Source: Planctomycetota bacterium
Lineage (GTDB): Bacteria; Planctomycetota; Planctomycetia; Pirellulales; Thermoguttaceae
Length of the DNA: 25,612 bases
Assembly (NCBI GenBank): GCA_018897395.1
Contig: JAHIKV010000193.1
Location: forward strand, 1-25,612
Direction of reading: 5' to 3'
Both the position numbers and the translations under genes were made by a program. Below the pieces are notes generated by a model that saw only the letters and a program-made list of their open reading frames with translations, was not told where the DNA came from and did no database searches. Each line of letters begins with the position of its first letter. Position 1 is the first letter of the stretch. Of the stretch, positions 1 to 6,668 are shown in pieces.

Positions 1-880
1 CGCTGCCGAAAGTATACCAGTTGGTGTAGCCGGATTGGTCTTGCCTCGGCTGATACGTCACGTTGTTACCGCTCCATCGTAGCGTGTCCCAGTCCCAGCC
101 TTGATCCCAACCCTGGTCATCGCCACCGTCTATTCCGTCGTAATAGTGATCTGAAGTGAGGTACTTTTCCCCCGCCAAGTAGGTGTTGCTGGCGCCATCT
201 GTAATTGAGGCCATGGTCGTTTCGCTGCGCACGCGGAAGATGCCACCAGTGTCACCCGCTCCGTAGACGCCCGCCCAAGCGCTGGCGCTCATGGCATCGC
301 CCTCCGCAACGGAATCCGGCATATTCACCCCAGGGGGTGATGGGAGGTCTCCGCCAGCCCCGGCGTAGTCGTTGCGACCCATCACCGTGGGGTGGGGACG
401 GAGAAGGTTCATGTAAAAATAGTAGGCGCCAGCCGGGTACGGGTAGGCGATTGCGGCGCGACGGCTTGGACAATGGTAACCTGCTATGGGCGTTGATGCG
501 CACACGTTCATTCCCTGCCGGTCCCCGTCGGCGCCAAGGTCGTGCAACGCGGACTGCTCCATGTAGGGGAGGATATTGTAGAGCCAGCCGCCGGGTTGCC
601 GCCGATCGAATCCGCGCGTCGGTTCGCCGGCGAAAGTAGCATACCAACCGCCCGCCGGCAGAAACCCCTGTATTTCCTCGTGGCTCAGGCAGGCCAGACT
701 GATCTGTTTGAGGTTGTTCTTGCACTGTGTCTGCCGGGCGGCCTCCCGCGCCGCCTGCACCGCCGGCAATAGCAGCGCGATCAGAATGCCGATGATCGTG
801 ATCACCACCAAAAGCTCTACCAAAGTAAAACCGTGTGAAGATTTTGGATTTTGGATGGTGGATGGTGGATTTGAGCGCAT
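1..880 (-). CDS. DUF1559 type IV-prepilin-like protein (partial, runs off left edge)
   Basis: The minus-strand frame starting with ATG at 880 stays open to base 1, giving at least 293 residues with no stop in the window. Residues 17-45 carry the prepilin signature: GFTLVELLVVITIIGIL, a hydrophobic helix, then LPAVQAAREAARQTQCKNNLKQ. This is the N-terminus typical of planctomycete DUF1559 proteins, which have a prepilin peptidase cleavage site after the Gly. The GAGDTGGIFRVRSETTMASITDGASNTYLAGEKYL-type segment, whose core is ITDGASNT, is also usual for the family. The C-terminal part, where an H-X9-DG motif is expected, lies outside the window. The protein is probably inserted in the inner membrane and processed to a pseudopilin; its function in planctomycetes is unknown. 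It follows the sigma/FecR/PEP-CTERM genes on the same strand, a common planctomycete grouping. Residues about 3-14 are encoded by a degenerate repeat. Confidence 0.9.
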   Translation of the reverse strand, partial: MRSNPPSTIQNPKSSHGFTLVELLVVITIIGILIALLLPAVQAAREAARQTQCKNNLKQISLACLSHEEIQGFLPAGGWYATFAGEPTRGFDRRQPGGWLYNILPYMEQSALHDLGADGDRQGMNVCASTPIAGYHCPSRRAAIAYPYPAGAYYFYMNLLRPHPTVMGRNDYAGAGGDLPSPPGVNMPDSVAEGDAMSASAWAGVYGAGDTGGIFRVRSETTMASITDGASNTYLAGEKYLTSDHYYDGIDGGDDQGWDQGWDWDTLRWSGNNVTYQPRQDQSGYTNWYTFGS

Positions 881-979
881 AATATCTCCCTCGTTAATGG
901 AAAAACCGTCGGGTGGTGGATTTTGGATGGTGGACGCGCCCTTTCGGACACATCCACCATCCGCCATCCAACATCCAAC
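841..979. repeat. Degenerate short repeat, GGATGGTGGATTTT type
   Basis: Short words of the type GGATTTTGGATGGTGGA recur at 841-872 and 911-935. Their complement, words like CATCCACCATC and CATCCAACATCC, follows at 951-979. The first copy encodes the N-terminal leader of the DUF1559 protein; the rest fills the spacer to the PEP-CTERM gene. Because the later copy is inverted relative to the earlier ones, the transcript could fold into a long imperfect hairpin. This may be a replication-slippage or low-complexity family rather than a mobile element. Confidence 0.7.
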
Positions 980-986
980 ATTCGTT

Positions 987-1799
987 CTACTTCCGCTTTC
1001 TCCATGCGTAGCAGAGCAGGCCGGCCAGCCCCGCCGCCAGCAACGCCAGCGTCGAAGGCTCCGGGATTTGACTCACGGAGAAATTGTCCTGGTAGGCCGA
1101 TTTACCGGTGCCAGCGTTCATGTAGAGGATAACACCAGTGGCATTATATACGCCACTGACTGGCGTAAGGCCCGCGGCGACGCCCGTCGCCAGCGGGGTG
1201 AACAACGAGTCTCCCGCCGTGACGTTTCGGTAGGAAAGATCGGTCAGCCCGCCGGTGGTGGCGAAAGTCGTGACGGCCTTGATCTCGTACCAGCTTCCTA
1301 ATGTTAGGGCAGGGCCATAGAAGTTACCCCAGCCCAAGACCACTTTACTAACCCCACCAGTGGCCATAATGCCGATCGTGGTCTTCTTCGGGTAAAAATC
1401 GGTCCAAGCGGTGCCCCACCAGAGGCCGGCCAAGTTAAACACGTCGCCCCCGACGTTTTGGAACATAGCCGACGTTGTGACGGCAGGGGACGAACTGGTG
1501 AACGCCAGGCTCAGGCTTCTCGTGGCGGAAGTAGTAGCACTAGCCGCGGTACTCGATTTTATAACCTGGGTCGTGTCCGCGCCGGTGCCGGTGCCGACCA
1601 CGAAATCACCGGTGTTGGCGACGGGTTCGTATCGAACCCAGCCATCCTGCCCAGCGATCGTCGACGTGGTCAAATTGCCGAGAACCACCGCCGGGCTCTC
1701 GAAACCTGTGGAGTAGAGAATCGTGTCGGCCTGCACGGTTCCCGCACCCACCAGCAACACCAGAACGGCCAATGCACATCCGTAATACTTTGTAGTCAT
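987..1799 (-). CDS. PEP-CTERM sorting domain protein
   Basis: This is a secreted protein of about 270 residues. An N-terminal signal peptide (MTTKYYGCALAVLVLLVGAG, then a VQA-type cleavage site) precedes a Thr/Ser/Gly-rich, mostly beta-type body. The C-terminus is a classic PEP-CTERM signal: IPEPSTLALLAAGLAGL, a hydrophobic helix, and a basic tail WRKRK. In this family the tail directs the protein to exosortase-type processing and the cell surface. The body starts with an LYSTGFESP motif seen in many PEP-CTERM proteins with a jelly-roll or concanavalin-like fold, but I assign no binding function. The ATG at 1799 is chosen because GGAG lies 7 bases upstream; a GTG one codon earlier is also possible. 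It lies between the FecR and DUF1559 genes, all on the same strand, and may depend on the upstream sigma factor. Confidence 0.88.
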   Translation of the reverse strand: MTTKYYGCALAVLVLLVGAGTVQADTILYSTGFESPAVVLGNLTTSTIAGQDGWVRYEPVANTGDFVVGTGTGADTTQVIKSSTAASATTSATRSLSLAFTSSSPAVTTSAMFQNVGGDVFNLAGLWWGTAWTDFYPKKTTIGIMATGGVSKVVLGWGNFYGPALTLGSWYEIKAVTTFATTGGLTDLSYRNVTAGDSLFTPLATGVAAGLTPVSGVYNATGVILYMNAGTGKSAYQDNFSVSQIPEPSTLALLAAGLAGLLCYAWRKRK

Positions 1800-1920
1800 C
1801 ACATTTCTCCAAGAAAAAAGGTTTTACGCACACAAATCACATACTCTGCCGCCGGGCGGACCACCCGCCCGGCGAAAAACATAAACGCGGTAAAAACACA
1901 CCTCCATGCCACGGTACTCG

Positions 1921-2029
1921 TCACGCTCCGCGTGACGGAAGTTTCCGCACATGGAATGTGCGGACTACATTGTTCCTCACGCGGAGCGTGAGGAGTACAT
2001 TGTCCGTTCCCACGCGGAGCATGGGAACG
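1921..2029. repeat. Cluster of four REP-like palindromes
   Basis: Four short palindromes lie one after another between the FecR and PEP-CTERM genes. They are TCACGCTCCGCGTGA (1921-1935), a TCCGCACAT/ATGTGCGGA hairpin (1944-1964), CCTCACGCGGAGCGTGAGG (1975-1993), and an imperfect CGTTCCCACGCGGAGCATGGGAACG-type palindrome (2005-2029). The last three are joined by spacers containing TACATTGT. Three of the four have the core CGCTCCGCG or its complement. Similar CGTTCCCACGC...GTGGGAACG elements occur at 20946-21050 in this window. They resemble widespread REP-type extragenic palindromes and could stabilise or end transcripts. Confidence 0.8.
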
Positions 2030-2096
2030 AGAGGCACTGTTCGCTATGGACCATTCATTGTTTCATCTCCTTTCTGCGAGTTGCCGGGCGCAATTC

Positions 2097-3950
2097 TCAT
2101 TTGTCCTCCACCGACTTTTCTGACGCCGCTGGGGTCATCTTCAGCACGGGGTCGCCAAAGACGACCCGGTCGAAAGCGGATCCATTGCCTCCGTCGGTCG
2201 AAACGAGCGTAAGGAACCGGTCGCTCGGGCCTAGCTCCACGTCCAGGGCGACCGGGGCGTCCCGCCGGCGAAGCTGCCGCCTCATCTTCAACCGCCCATC
2301 GACAAAGACCCAAACGTCGGCCATGCCCACTTCCATGTCTTTCAGGCGGGGATCCTCTTTTATGCTGGGGTCCTCGCCCACACCGGCGACCGCCCGGAAC
2401 CGCGCCGGCCGTTGGTCGGGGTACATCTTCCGCATGCCCTCGAGGTTGAACGTGATGCCGACGTTGGCGTGCAGGCAGAGGAGTCCGCGTTTCTCGGGCG
2501 TGAATTGCTCGTAGCGGTCGATGGCGTGGACCCAATAGTTCATTTCTTTCACGCGCGGATCGACCTTCGCCGCCCGCGCCCAGATGCTGCCATAGAACTG
2601 GCCATCGGTGCCGGGGAGCGCGAAGACGTGGCCGCCGGAATCGAGCTGCACCGGCCCCGCCCTGCCGTCCGGAACAAACACGCCGTCGATGAGCTTGTGC
2701 CAGCCGACCAGCCGGTATGGGCGCTCGCCGGGGCGGGCCATTTCGCGGAACAGGAACACCGGGTCTTCCATGCCGGTGGTCGGGTCGATGCCACGCTCGC
2801 GGTGCTGGCCCGTGCCGTCGCCGCCGGCCACGATGTCCAGCAGGTCGAGCAGCTTGGGCGGCTCGGTCAGGCGTCGGGCGAACGTGGGCGGATTGCCGAC
2901 CGCGCCGGGCAGCACCAGCCGTGGAACGCCGGCGCCTTCACTCTGCTCGACGCGGGCCGACTCGTTCTCGCGGAGCACCACGCCATCTTGCCGACCGTCG
3001 CCGACAACTTGCACCTTCACCGAGCCGCGGAAGACGCGCGACGTGGTGGTTCCCTCCCGGCTGACTTCCACGCCGAACTCGGTGCCCAGGTCGGTGACAA
3101 TGGCGGTGGGAGTGCGAATGGCGAACAAGGGATTAGGGATTAGGGATTGGGGATTAGAATTAGTGGCTAGTGGTTGGTGGCTAGTGGTTAGTGAAGCAGA
3201 CCTTGAACCTTGAACCTTGGACCTTGAACCTTTTCCTTCAACCGCCCCCACCCGCGCGGTCAGTTTTCCCAGCGAAAGATAGCCGCCGGCGGTGGATTCC
3301 ACTTCGTAGGTACAAGGCCCTTGAAGGATGACCTTCGCGCCGGAGTCGTAAGTGATTTCCATAAGTCCGGCGTCGAGGATGTATTTCCCGCCTAAGGGGA
3401 CGTGGGCGAAGTCCGGCGGCGGCAGATAGTGGGGATCGTCCGACCATTTTACATCGACCATGCCGGTGATGCGGCCGACGAACACCATCTCCGGCCTGGC
3501 GTCCGACGGCACCGACTTCGACGGCGCCGTGGCGATATGCTGGTGGTGGGTGACTTTTACCGCCCAGAGCCCCAGCAGCATCGCACCCACGATTACCGTT
3601 GCGACCATGCAGGCGAACGTCCAACTGCCGACGAACGGAGTGGATAGTGAATAGTGGCCAGGGGAAAACGGGGCGATGATAATGGGGGCAACGGGGACCG
3701 AGGTCGGCAAACTGGAGGATTGGGGTTCGGGATCCGTGCCCTGCTGACTATTCTCGCCTTCCCCGGCCTTCTCAGTCATAGCCTGCGCACGGAGCAGGTC
3801 CCGGAGGTAGCGGTGAATGATGCTCGCCCAGGCGAACATCTCCAGGTGGGCTGGATCGGCCCGGAGCCAAGCTTCGAGGCCGGCGGCGTCCTCGTGGGAC
3901 AGATCGCTGTCGAGCCAGGCGTCGATCTGTTTGAGTTCCTTGCCCGTCAT
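2097..3950 (-). CDS. FecR-domain transmembrane protein with C-terminal NPCBM-like domain
   Basis: This protein of 617 residues has a cytoplasmic N-terminal region (about 1-105) typical of FecR-type anti-sigma or sigma-modulating proteins. One membrane helix follows at about 110-133 (WTFACMVATVIVGAMLLGLW). The extracytoplasmic FecR domain, about 155-340, includes LMEITYDSGAKVILQGPCTYEV and the characteristic TAIVTDLGTEFGVEV. The C-terminus, about 480-605, resembles an NPCBM/NEW2-type carbohydrate-binding fold ending in FDRVVFGDPVLK. The ATG at 3950 overlaps the sigma stop as ATGA, so the two are translationally coupled; upstream in-frame codons are inside the sigma gene. The known role of such pairs is transduction of a surface signal to the sigma factor. 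Residues about 238-274 are encoded by three degenerate repeat families, an insertion in the middle of the FecR domain that stays in frame. Confidence 0.9.
   Translation of the reverse strand: MTGKELKQIDAWLDSDLSHEDAAGLEAWLRADPAHLEMFAWASIIHRYLRDLLRAQAMTEKAGEGENSQQGTDPEPQSSSLPTSVPVAPIIIAPFSPGHYSLSTPFVGSWTFACMVATVIVGAMLLGLWAVKVTHHQHIATAPSKSVPSDARPEMVFVGRITGMVDVKWSDDPHYLPPPDFAHVPLGGKYILDAGLMEITYDSGAKVILQGPCTYEVESTAGGYLSLGKLTARVGAVEGKGSRSKVQGSRSASLTTSHQPLATNSNPQSLIPNPLFAIRTPTAIVTDLGTEFGVEVSREGTTTSRVFRGSVKVQVVGDGRQDGVVLRENESARVEQSEGAGVPRLVLPGAVGNPPTFARRLTEPPKLLDLLDIVAGGDGTGQHRERGIDPTTGMEDPVFLFREMARPGERPYRLVGWHKLIDGVFVPDGRAGPVQLDSGGHVFALPGTDGQFYGSIWARAAKVDPRVKEMNYWVHAIDRYEQFTPEKRGLLCLHANVGITFNLEGMRKMYPDQRPARFRAVAGVGEDPSIKEDPRLKDMEVGMADVWVFVDGRLKMRRQLRRRDAPVALDVELGPSDRFLTLVSTDGGNGSAFDRVVFGDPVLKMTPAASEKSVEDK
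3129..3232. repeat. Three adjacent degenerate repeat families inside the FecR frame
   Basis: On the plus strand the segment contains GGGATTAGGGATTAGGGATT-type words (3129-3157), then TAGTGGCTAGTGGTTGGTGG-type words (3159-3193), then CCTTGAACCTTGAACCTT-type words (3201-3232). Each is a 7-10 base unit with small variations. Together they encode about 35-40 Ser/Asn/Pro/Gln-rich residues in the FecR protein without breaking the frame. A shorter relative, TGGATAGTGAATAGTGG, lies near 3641-3657 in the same gene. Confidence 0.8.
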
Positions 3951-4516
3951 GGACGATCCCCTAGATTTTTCATCCGCCGTTCGATGCAATCGCGGAGCGT
4001 GGTGCGGGTCCGGTGCAACAATACCCGCACGGTGCCCGGAGTCATGCATAACTGCTCGGCCATCTCGGCCGGCTTGAGGTCTTCGACGTATCGTAGGTCG
4101 AGCACCTTGCGGGCCCGGTGGTCCAACTCTTCCAGACAGCCTTCGAGCATGGGAACATAAGCTTTAAACTGCCCGGACATCTGCTCGTAGATCGCGCCGA
4201 GTTGCTCCGCCAAATCGGTGCCGAAGACGTGTCTGTCGCGGGCCTCCCGCCGCTGCTCTTTGAGCGTTTCCAACCGGGCGATGCCAAGGGCCCAGGATAA
4301 GAACGGCTGCTGTGAGTCGTACTCGCCAAACTTACGCACGAGGATAACGGCTACCTGCTGGAGTACGTCTTCGGCGCGGTGGAAGTCGCGCAGCAACGAC
4401 GTAATGTAAGCCGCCACAAAGGGTTGGGCCTTCGTCCAGTGCATTGCGAGTTCTTCGGCAGCATCCATACGAATACCCGCCGCATGAGGGTACAGTAAAG
4501 TGTTCCACACCTCCAC
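3947..4516 (-). CDS. ECF-type RNA polymerase sigma factor
   Basis: This is a 189-residue sigma-70 family protein of the extracytoplasmic-function type common in planctomycetes. Region 2 spans about residues 25-95 (FVAAYITSLLRDFHRAEDVLQQVAVILVRKF, then FLSWALGIARLETLKEQRR). Region 4 spans about 125-178, with a helix-turn-helix in VEDLKPAEMAEQLCMTPGTVRVLLHRTRTTLRDCI. The frame opens with GTG at 4516; an ATG at 4468 (MDAAEELAMHW) is an alternative start that would still keep both regions. Its stop overlaps the FecR start. It probably drives its own operon and perhaps the PEP-CTERM and DUF1559 genes. A large inverted repeat lies immediately upstream. Confidence 0.92.
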   Translation of the reverse strand: MEVWNTLLYPHAAGIRMDAAEELAMHWTKAQPFVAAYITSLLRDFHRAEDVLQQVAVILVRKFGEYDSQQPFLSWALGIARLETLKEQRREARDRHVFGTDLAEQLGAIYEQMSGQFKAYVPMLEGCLEELDHRARKVLDLRYVEDLKPAEMAEQLCMTPGTVRVLLHRTRTTLRDCIERRMKNLGDRP

Positions 4517-4530
4517 TATCTTATATCTCC

Positions 4531-4609
4531 CGCTGGCGTCAAATCGTTACGGGCGTCATGCACGGCTGTTGCCGCCACGCATCATGCCCGGAACGATTTG
4601 ACACCAGCG
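4531..4609. repeat. Imperfect 27-bp inverted repeat upstream of the sigma gene
   Basis: The left arm at 4531-4560 (starting CGCTGGCGTCAAATCGTT) and the right arm at 4583-4609 (ending AACGATTTGACACCAGCG) are near-perfect reverse complements. They differ at about three positions plus a small bulge, and about 22 bases separate them. The element ends about 15 bases before the sigma GTG, so it would overlap or flank the promoter. It could be an operator, a hairpin in the leader, or a REP/MITE-like repeat. Confidence 0.75.
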
Positions 4610-4649
4610 TGAGACAAGGAACGCCGAATCGTGTATCCCCCCATTGCTG

Positions 4650-4817
4650 GCGGGAGGCGGCGACAGGTGGCATCGTTGGTTCGAGGTGCTGGTCATTGCA
4701 GACGGCGAACTGGCCAATCGCCGCGGCAAACGGAGGAAAAGCGATCCCCACGACGCCCGCGACATCGTCCAACGTCTGGCCCGCGGCGAGTGCCCCCTTG
4801 GGCTACATCGCCGATGA
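4650..4817 (+). pseudogene. Possible IS110-type transposase remnant
   Basis: The frame starting at 4650 reads a segment without start codon, about 55 codons long. Its core, NRRGKRRKSDPHDARDIVQR followed by LARGECPLG, resembles the conserved K-T/S-D-x-x-D-A-x-x-I-A-x-L-L segment of IS110-family DEDD transposases. The frame ends at a TGA at 4815-4817. A neighbouring frame continues with EELMQLRKL, which could be the next conserved stretch after a frameshift. No start codon, terminal repeats or remaining catalytic regions are seen, so this would be a decayed fragment. The match is short and was judged by eye. Confidence 0.4.
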
Positions 4818-5187
4818 GGAACTGATGCAACTCCGCAAGCTCGGCGGCCCTTCGCCGCCCTCCCCGCCGCATGAAAGGAATAACCGCATTGTAATCCGGA
4901 GTCGTTAGGAAATGCAACAGTTTTGGCGTGATTCACCTTGAAAAGCTGATAAGACAGCTTTGCCGGCCAGATTTTGGTTGTGTCGCCAGAACCACGAGGA
5001 CACAGGACGGCGCCCGACCGCAAGCGGCGAGCGTCAATGATGGATTTGCCCGGAAAACCCGGAGACAACAGCACCATCGGGGGTTTTTGGCTACGGAATA
5101 CGCCGCTGTACGCCGCGATCGTCGCCCACTTCTCGAACAACGCTCGCCGTCGCCTCTATAATTCTTGCCCCGAGAACGGCCGCCCTA

Positions 5188-5215
5188 TTGACAAGATCGC
5201 CAAGAATCTGATACA
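5188..5215 (+). promoter_or_regulatory. Candidate sigma-70 promoter of the regulator gene
   Basis: TTGACA at 5188-5193 is followed after 16 bases by GATACA at 5210-5215. This gives a perfect -35 hexamer and a modest -10 hexamer 23 bases before the regulator ATG. Its position just upstream of a gene with no other nearby promoter supports the call. Confidence 0.5.
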
Positions 5216-5238
5216 ACATGCATTGAGGATAGTATCAG
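5208..5238. promoter_or_regulatory. Candidate operator: CTGATAC-N17-GTATCAG inverted repeat
   Basis: A perfect 7-base inverted repeat has its left arm at 5208-5214 over the -10 region and its right arm at 5232-5238 directly against the ATG of the GntR/LacI-type regulator. A dimeric regulator bound here would block its own promoter, so autoregulation is plausible. The same paired arrangement was not found elsewhere in the window. Confidence 0.45.
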
Positions 5239-6450
5239 ATGGCAGATATAGCAGAAAACAAGGTCAAACACCGCCGCATCTTCGAGAAGATCGAGGCGGG
5301 CATCCGTTCGGGCAGGTATGTGGCTGGCCAACGGTTGCCCAGCGAGGCGCAATTGGTGAGGCAATTCAATGCTTCCCGACCGACGGTCGCCAGGGCAATG
5401 CGAGATTTGGAGACTGCGGGATTGGTGTGCCGCCGCGCGGGCTCGGGATCGTATGTACAGGCACTCGCTGAACCCCGAAATCGGACATTGGGGCTTCTGA
5501 TACAAGGGTTGGGCGAAACAGAGATCTTCGAGCCCATCTGCGGGGAGATTGCGCGGCGAGTACACGCCCACGGCTTCTCTCTGCTGTGGGGAGACTGCGT
5601 GCCGAGAGATCTGCACGGCAAAATTGGGCAGTTGAAGGACGTTTGCCAGAATTACATCGACCATAAGGTGGCGGGCGTTTTCTTTGCTCCGTTGTCGAGG
5701 TGTTCCCAGAATGACGGCGAGATCAACCTTCAGACTGCGGAAGCTTTGGATCGGGCAGGAATCCAGGTCGTCTTACTGGACCGTGACTTTGAGGAGTTCC
5801 CCAACCGAAGCAAATATGACTTGGTCGGCGTCGACAACCGCCAAGCCGGCTATCTGCTGGCCAAACACTTGCTGGAGCTTGGTTGCCGTCGGATCGACTT
5901 CATTAGTCACCCGCTGGTGGCCTTTAGCGTCCGAGAGCGGATTGCGGGCTACTGCGACGCGTTGTTCGACCATGGAGTTCAGGTACAGCCCGAGTGGATA
6001 TGGCGAGGCGACGTCGAGGACGACGCATTTGCAGAACAAGTGATGGCGGATACTGCCGAGGCGTATGTCTGCGCGAACGACTTGACGGCCGGACACTTGA
6101 TGCAGCGGTTGTTGGCGAAAGGCATTCGCGTACCTCAGGACGTTCGTGTCGTAGGGGTCGACGACGTCAAGTACGCCAGGCTTCTGCCCGTGCCATTGAC
6201 TACTGCGCGTCAGCCCTGCCGCGACATCGGGACCGTGGCGGTTGCCACCATGATGCAACGGATTGCAGATCTCACGTTGCCCACGCGGCGCATCCAACTG
6301 CCATGCCAACTGGTGATAAGGCAGTCGTGTGGCGCCGAGCAAGGCGCCGCCGCGGAAAACGCGAGAGTTGATCCTGGACGGGTTCCAATAAGGCCCGCAT
6401 GGCCAATCCACGCCGGCCGATCAACGGGGGCCCGTATCCAGAGCAACTGA
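5239..6450 (+). CDS. GntR-type HTH / LacI-type ligand-binding transcriptional regulator
   Basis: This is a 403-residue regulator. Residues about 8-75 form a GntR winged helix-turn-helix (IFEKIEAGIRSGRYVAGQRLPSEAQLVRQF, then SRPTVARAMRDLETAGLV and a wing GSGSYV). Residues about 82-365 form a periplasmic-binding-protein-like LacI sensor domain (TLGLLIQGL, GVFFAPL, VVLLDRDF, GVDNRQAGYLLAKHLLELGCRRIDFI, then ICVPQDVRVVGVDD-like and ARLLPVPLTTARQP). This is the architecture of the AraR/GntR-LacI hybrids that sense sugars. It is the first gene of the rightward locus and probably controls it. The C-terminal 35 residues are a Pro/Arg-rich extension without an obvious fold. The start is supported by the GntR homology beginning within ten residues. 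Confidence 0.92.
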   Translation: MADIAENKVKHRRIFEKIEAGIRSGRYVAGQRLPSEAQLVRQFNASRPTVARAMRDLETAGLVCRRAGSGSYVQALAEPRNRTLGLLIQGLGETEIFEPICGEIARRVHAHGFSLLWGDCVPRDLHGKIGQLKDVCQNYIDHKVAGVFFAPLSRCSQNDGEINLQTAEALDRAGIQVVLLDRDFEEFPNRSKYDLVGVDNRQAGYLLAKHLLELGCRRIDFISHPLVAFSVRERIAGYCDALFDHGVQVQPEWIWRGDVEDDAFAEQVMADTAEAYVCANDLTAGHLMQRLLAKGIRVPQDVRVVGVDDVKYARLLPVPLTTARQPCRDIGTVAVATMMQRIADLTLPTRRIQLPCQLVIRQSCGAEQGAAAENARVDPGRVPIRPAWPIHAGRSTGARIQSN

Positions 6451-6463
6451 CATCGGCGCGGTC

Positions 6464-6490
6464 TGCGCAATATCTAAACTGCTTTGCGCA
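6464..6490. promoter_or_regulatory. Candidate operator: TGCGCAA-N13-TTGCGCA inverted repeat
   Basis: A perfect 7-base inverted repeat (6464-6470 and 6484-6490) lies 14 bases after the regulator stop, in the 218-base spacer before the first catabolic gene. It is not followed by a T-run, so it is a poor intrinsic terminator. Its position suits an operator controlling the catabolic genes. Confidence 0.4.
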
Positions 6491-6517
6491 TTATTGCATA
6501 GACGTCCCCGACACATT

Positions 6518-6550
6518 GATGGCAGAATGGCAGAATAGAGAATAGGGACT
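6518..6550. repeat. Short degenerate repeat, GGCAGAATGGCAGAATAGAG type
   Basis: Two units of GGCAGAAT are followed by AGAGAATAGGG, in the same style of slightly varied short words seen in the FecR gene and the PEP-CTERM/DUF1559 spacer. It lies in the regulator/dehydrogenase spacer and has no coding role. Confidence 0.5.
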
Positions 6551-6668
6551 GTGTTCCAGCGACCCTCCCATTATCGTAGGCGCCCATGCACAAGAGTTTC
6601 GACATCCTTGGGCTGGGTTCCACTGCTGTCGAGGCGGAACAGGCGAAAGCATTCCAGCCAACAAAACT

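Larger units (their letters stand above)
4517..5238. other. Divergent intergenic region without an intact gene
   Basis: This 722-base stretch separates the leftward sigma operon from the rightward sugar locus. It holds the inverted repeat at 4531-4609, a possible transposase remnant near 4650-4817, and the regulator promoter at its right end. Open frames on both strands across 4556-5140 lack recognisable domains and have shadow-like, Arg/Pro-rich composition. I see no other gene here. Confidence 0.6.

Noticed and set aside
252..725. 157-codon minus-strand frame at the left end
   Set aside because: The true gene here is the DUF1559 protein in another minus-strand frame, open from 880 to the window edge.
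4521..4550. Sigma-70 promoter (TTGACG and TATAAG) before the sigma gene
   Set aside because: The hexamers are only 11 bases apart, too close for a functional sigma-70 promoter.
4556..5140. 194-codon minus-strand frame in the divergent spacer
   Set aside because: No domain, no ribosome binding site of note, and it overlaps the putative transposase remnant; composition suggests non-coding DNA.
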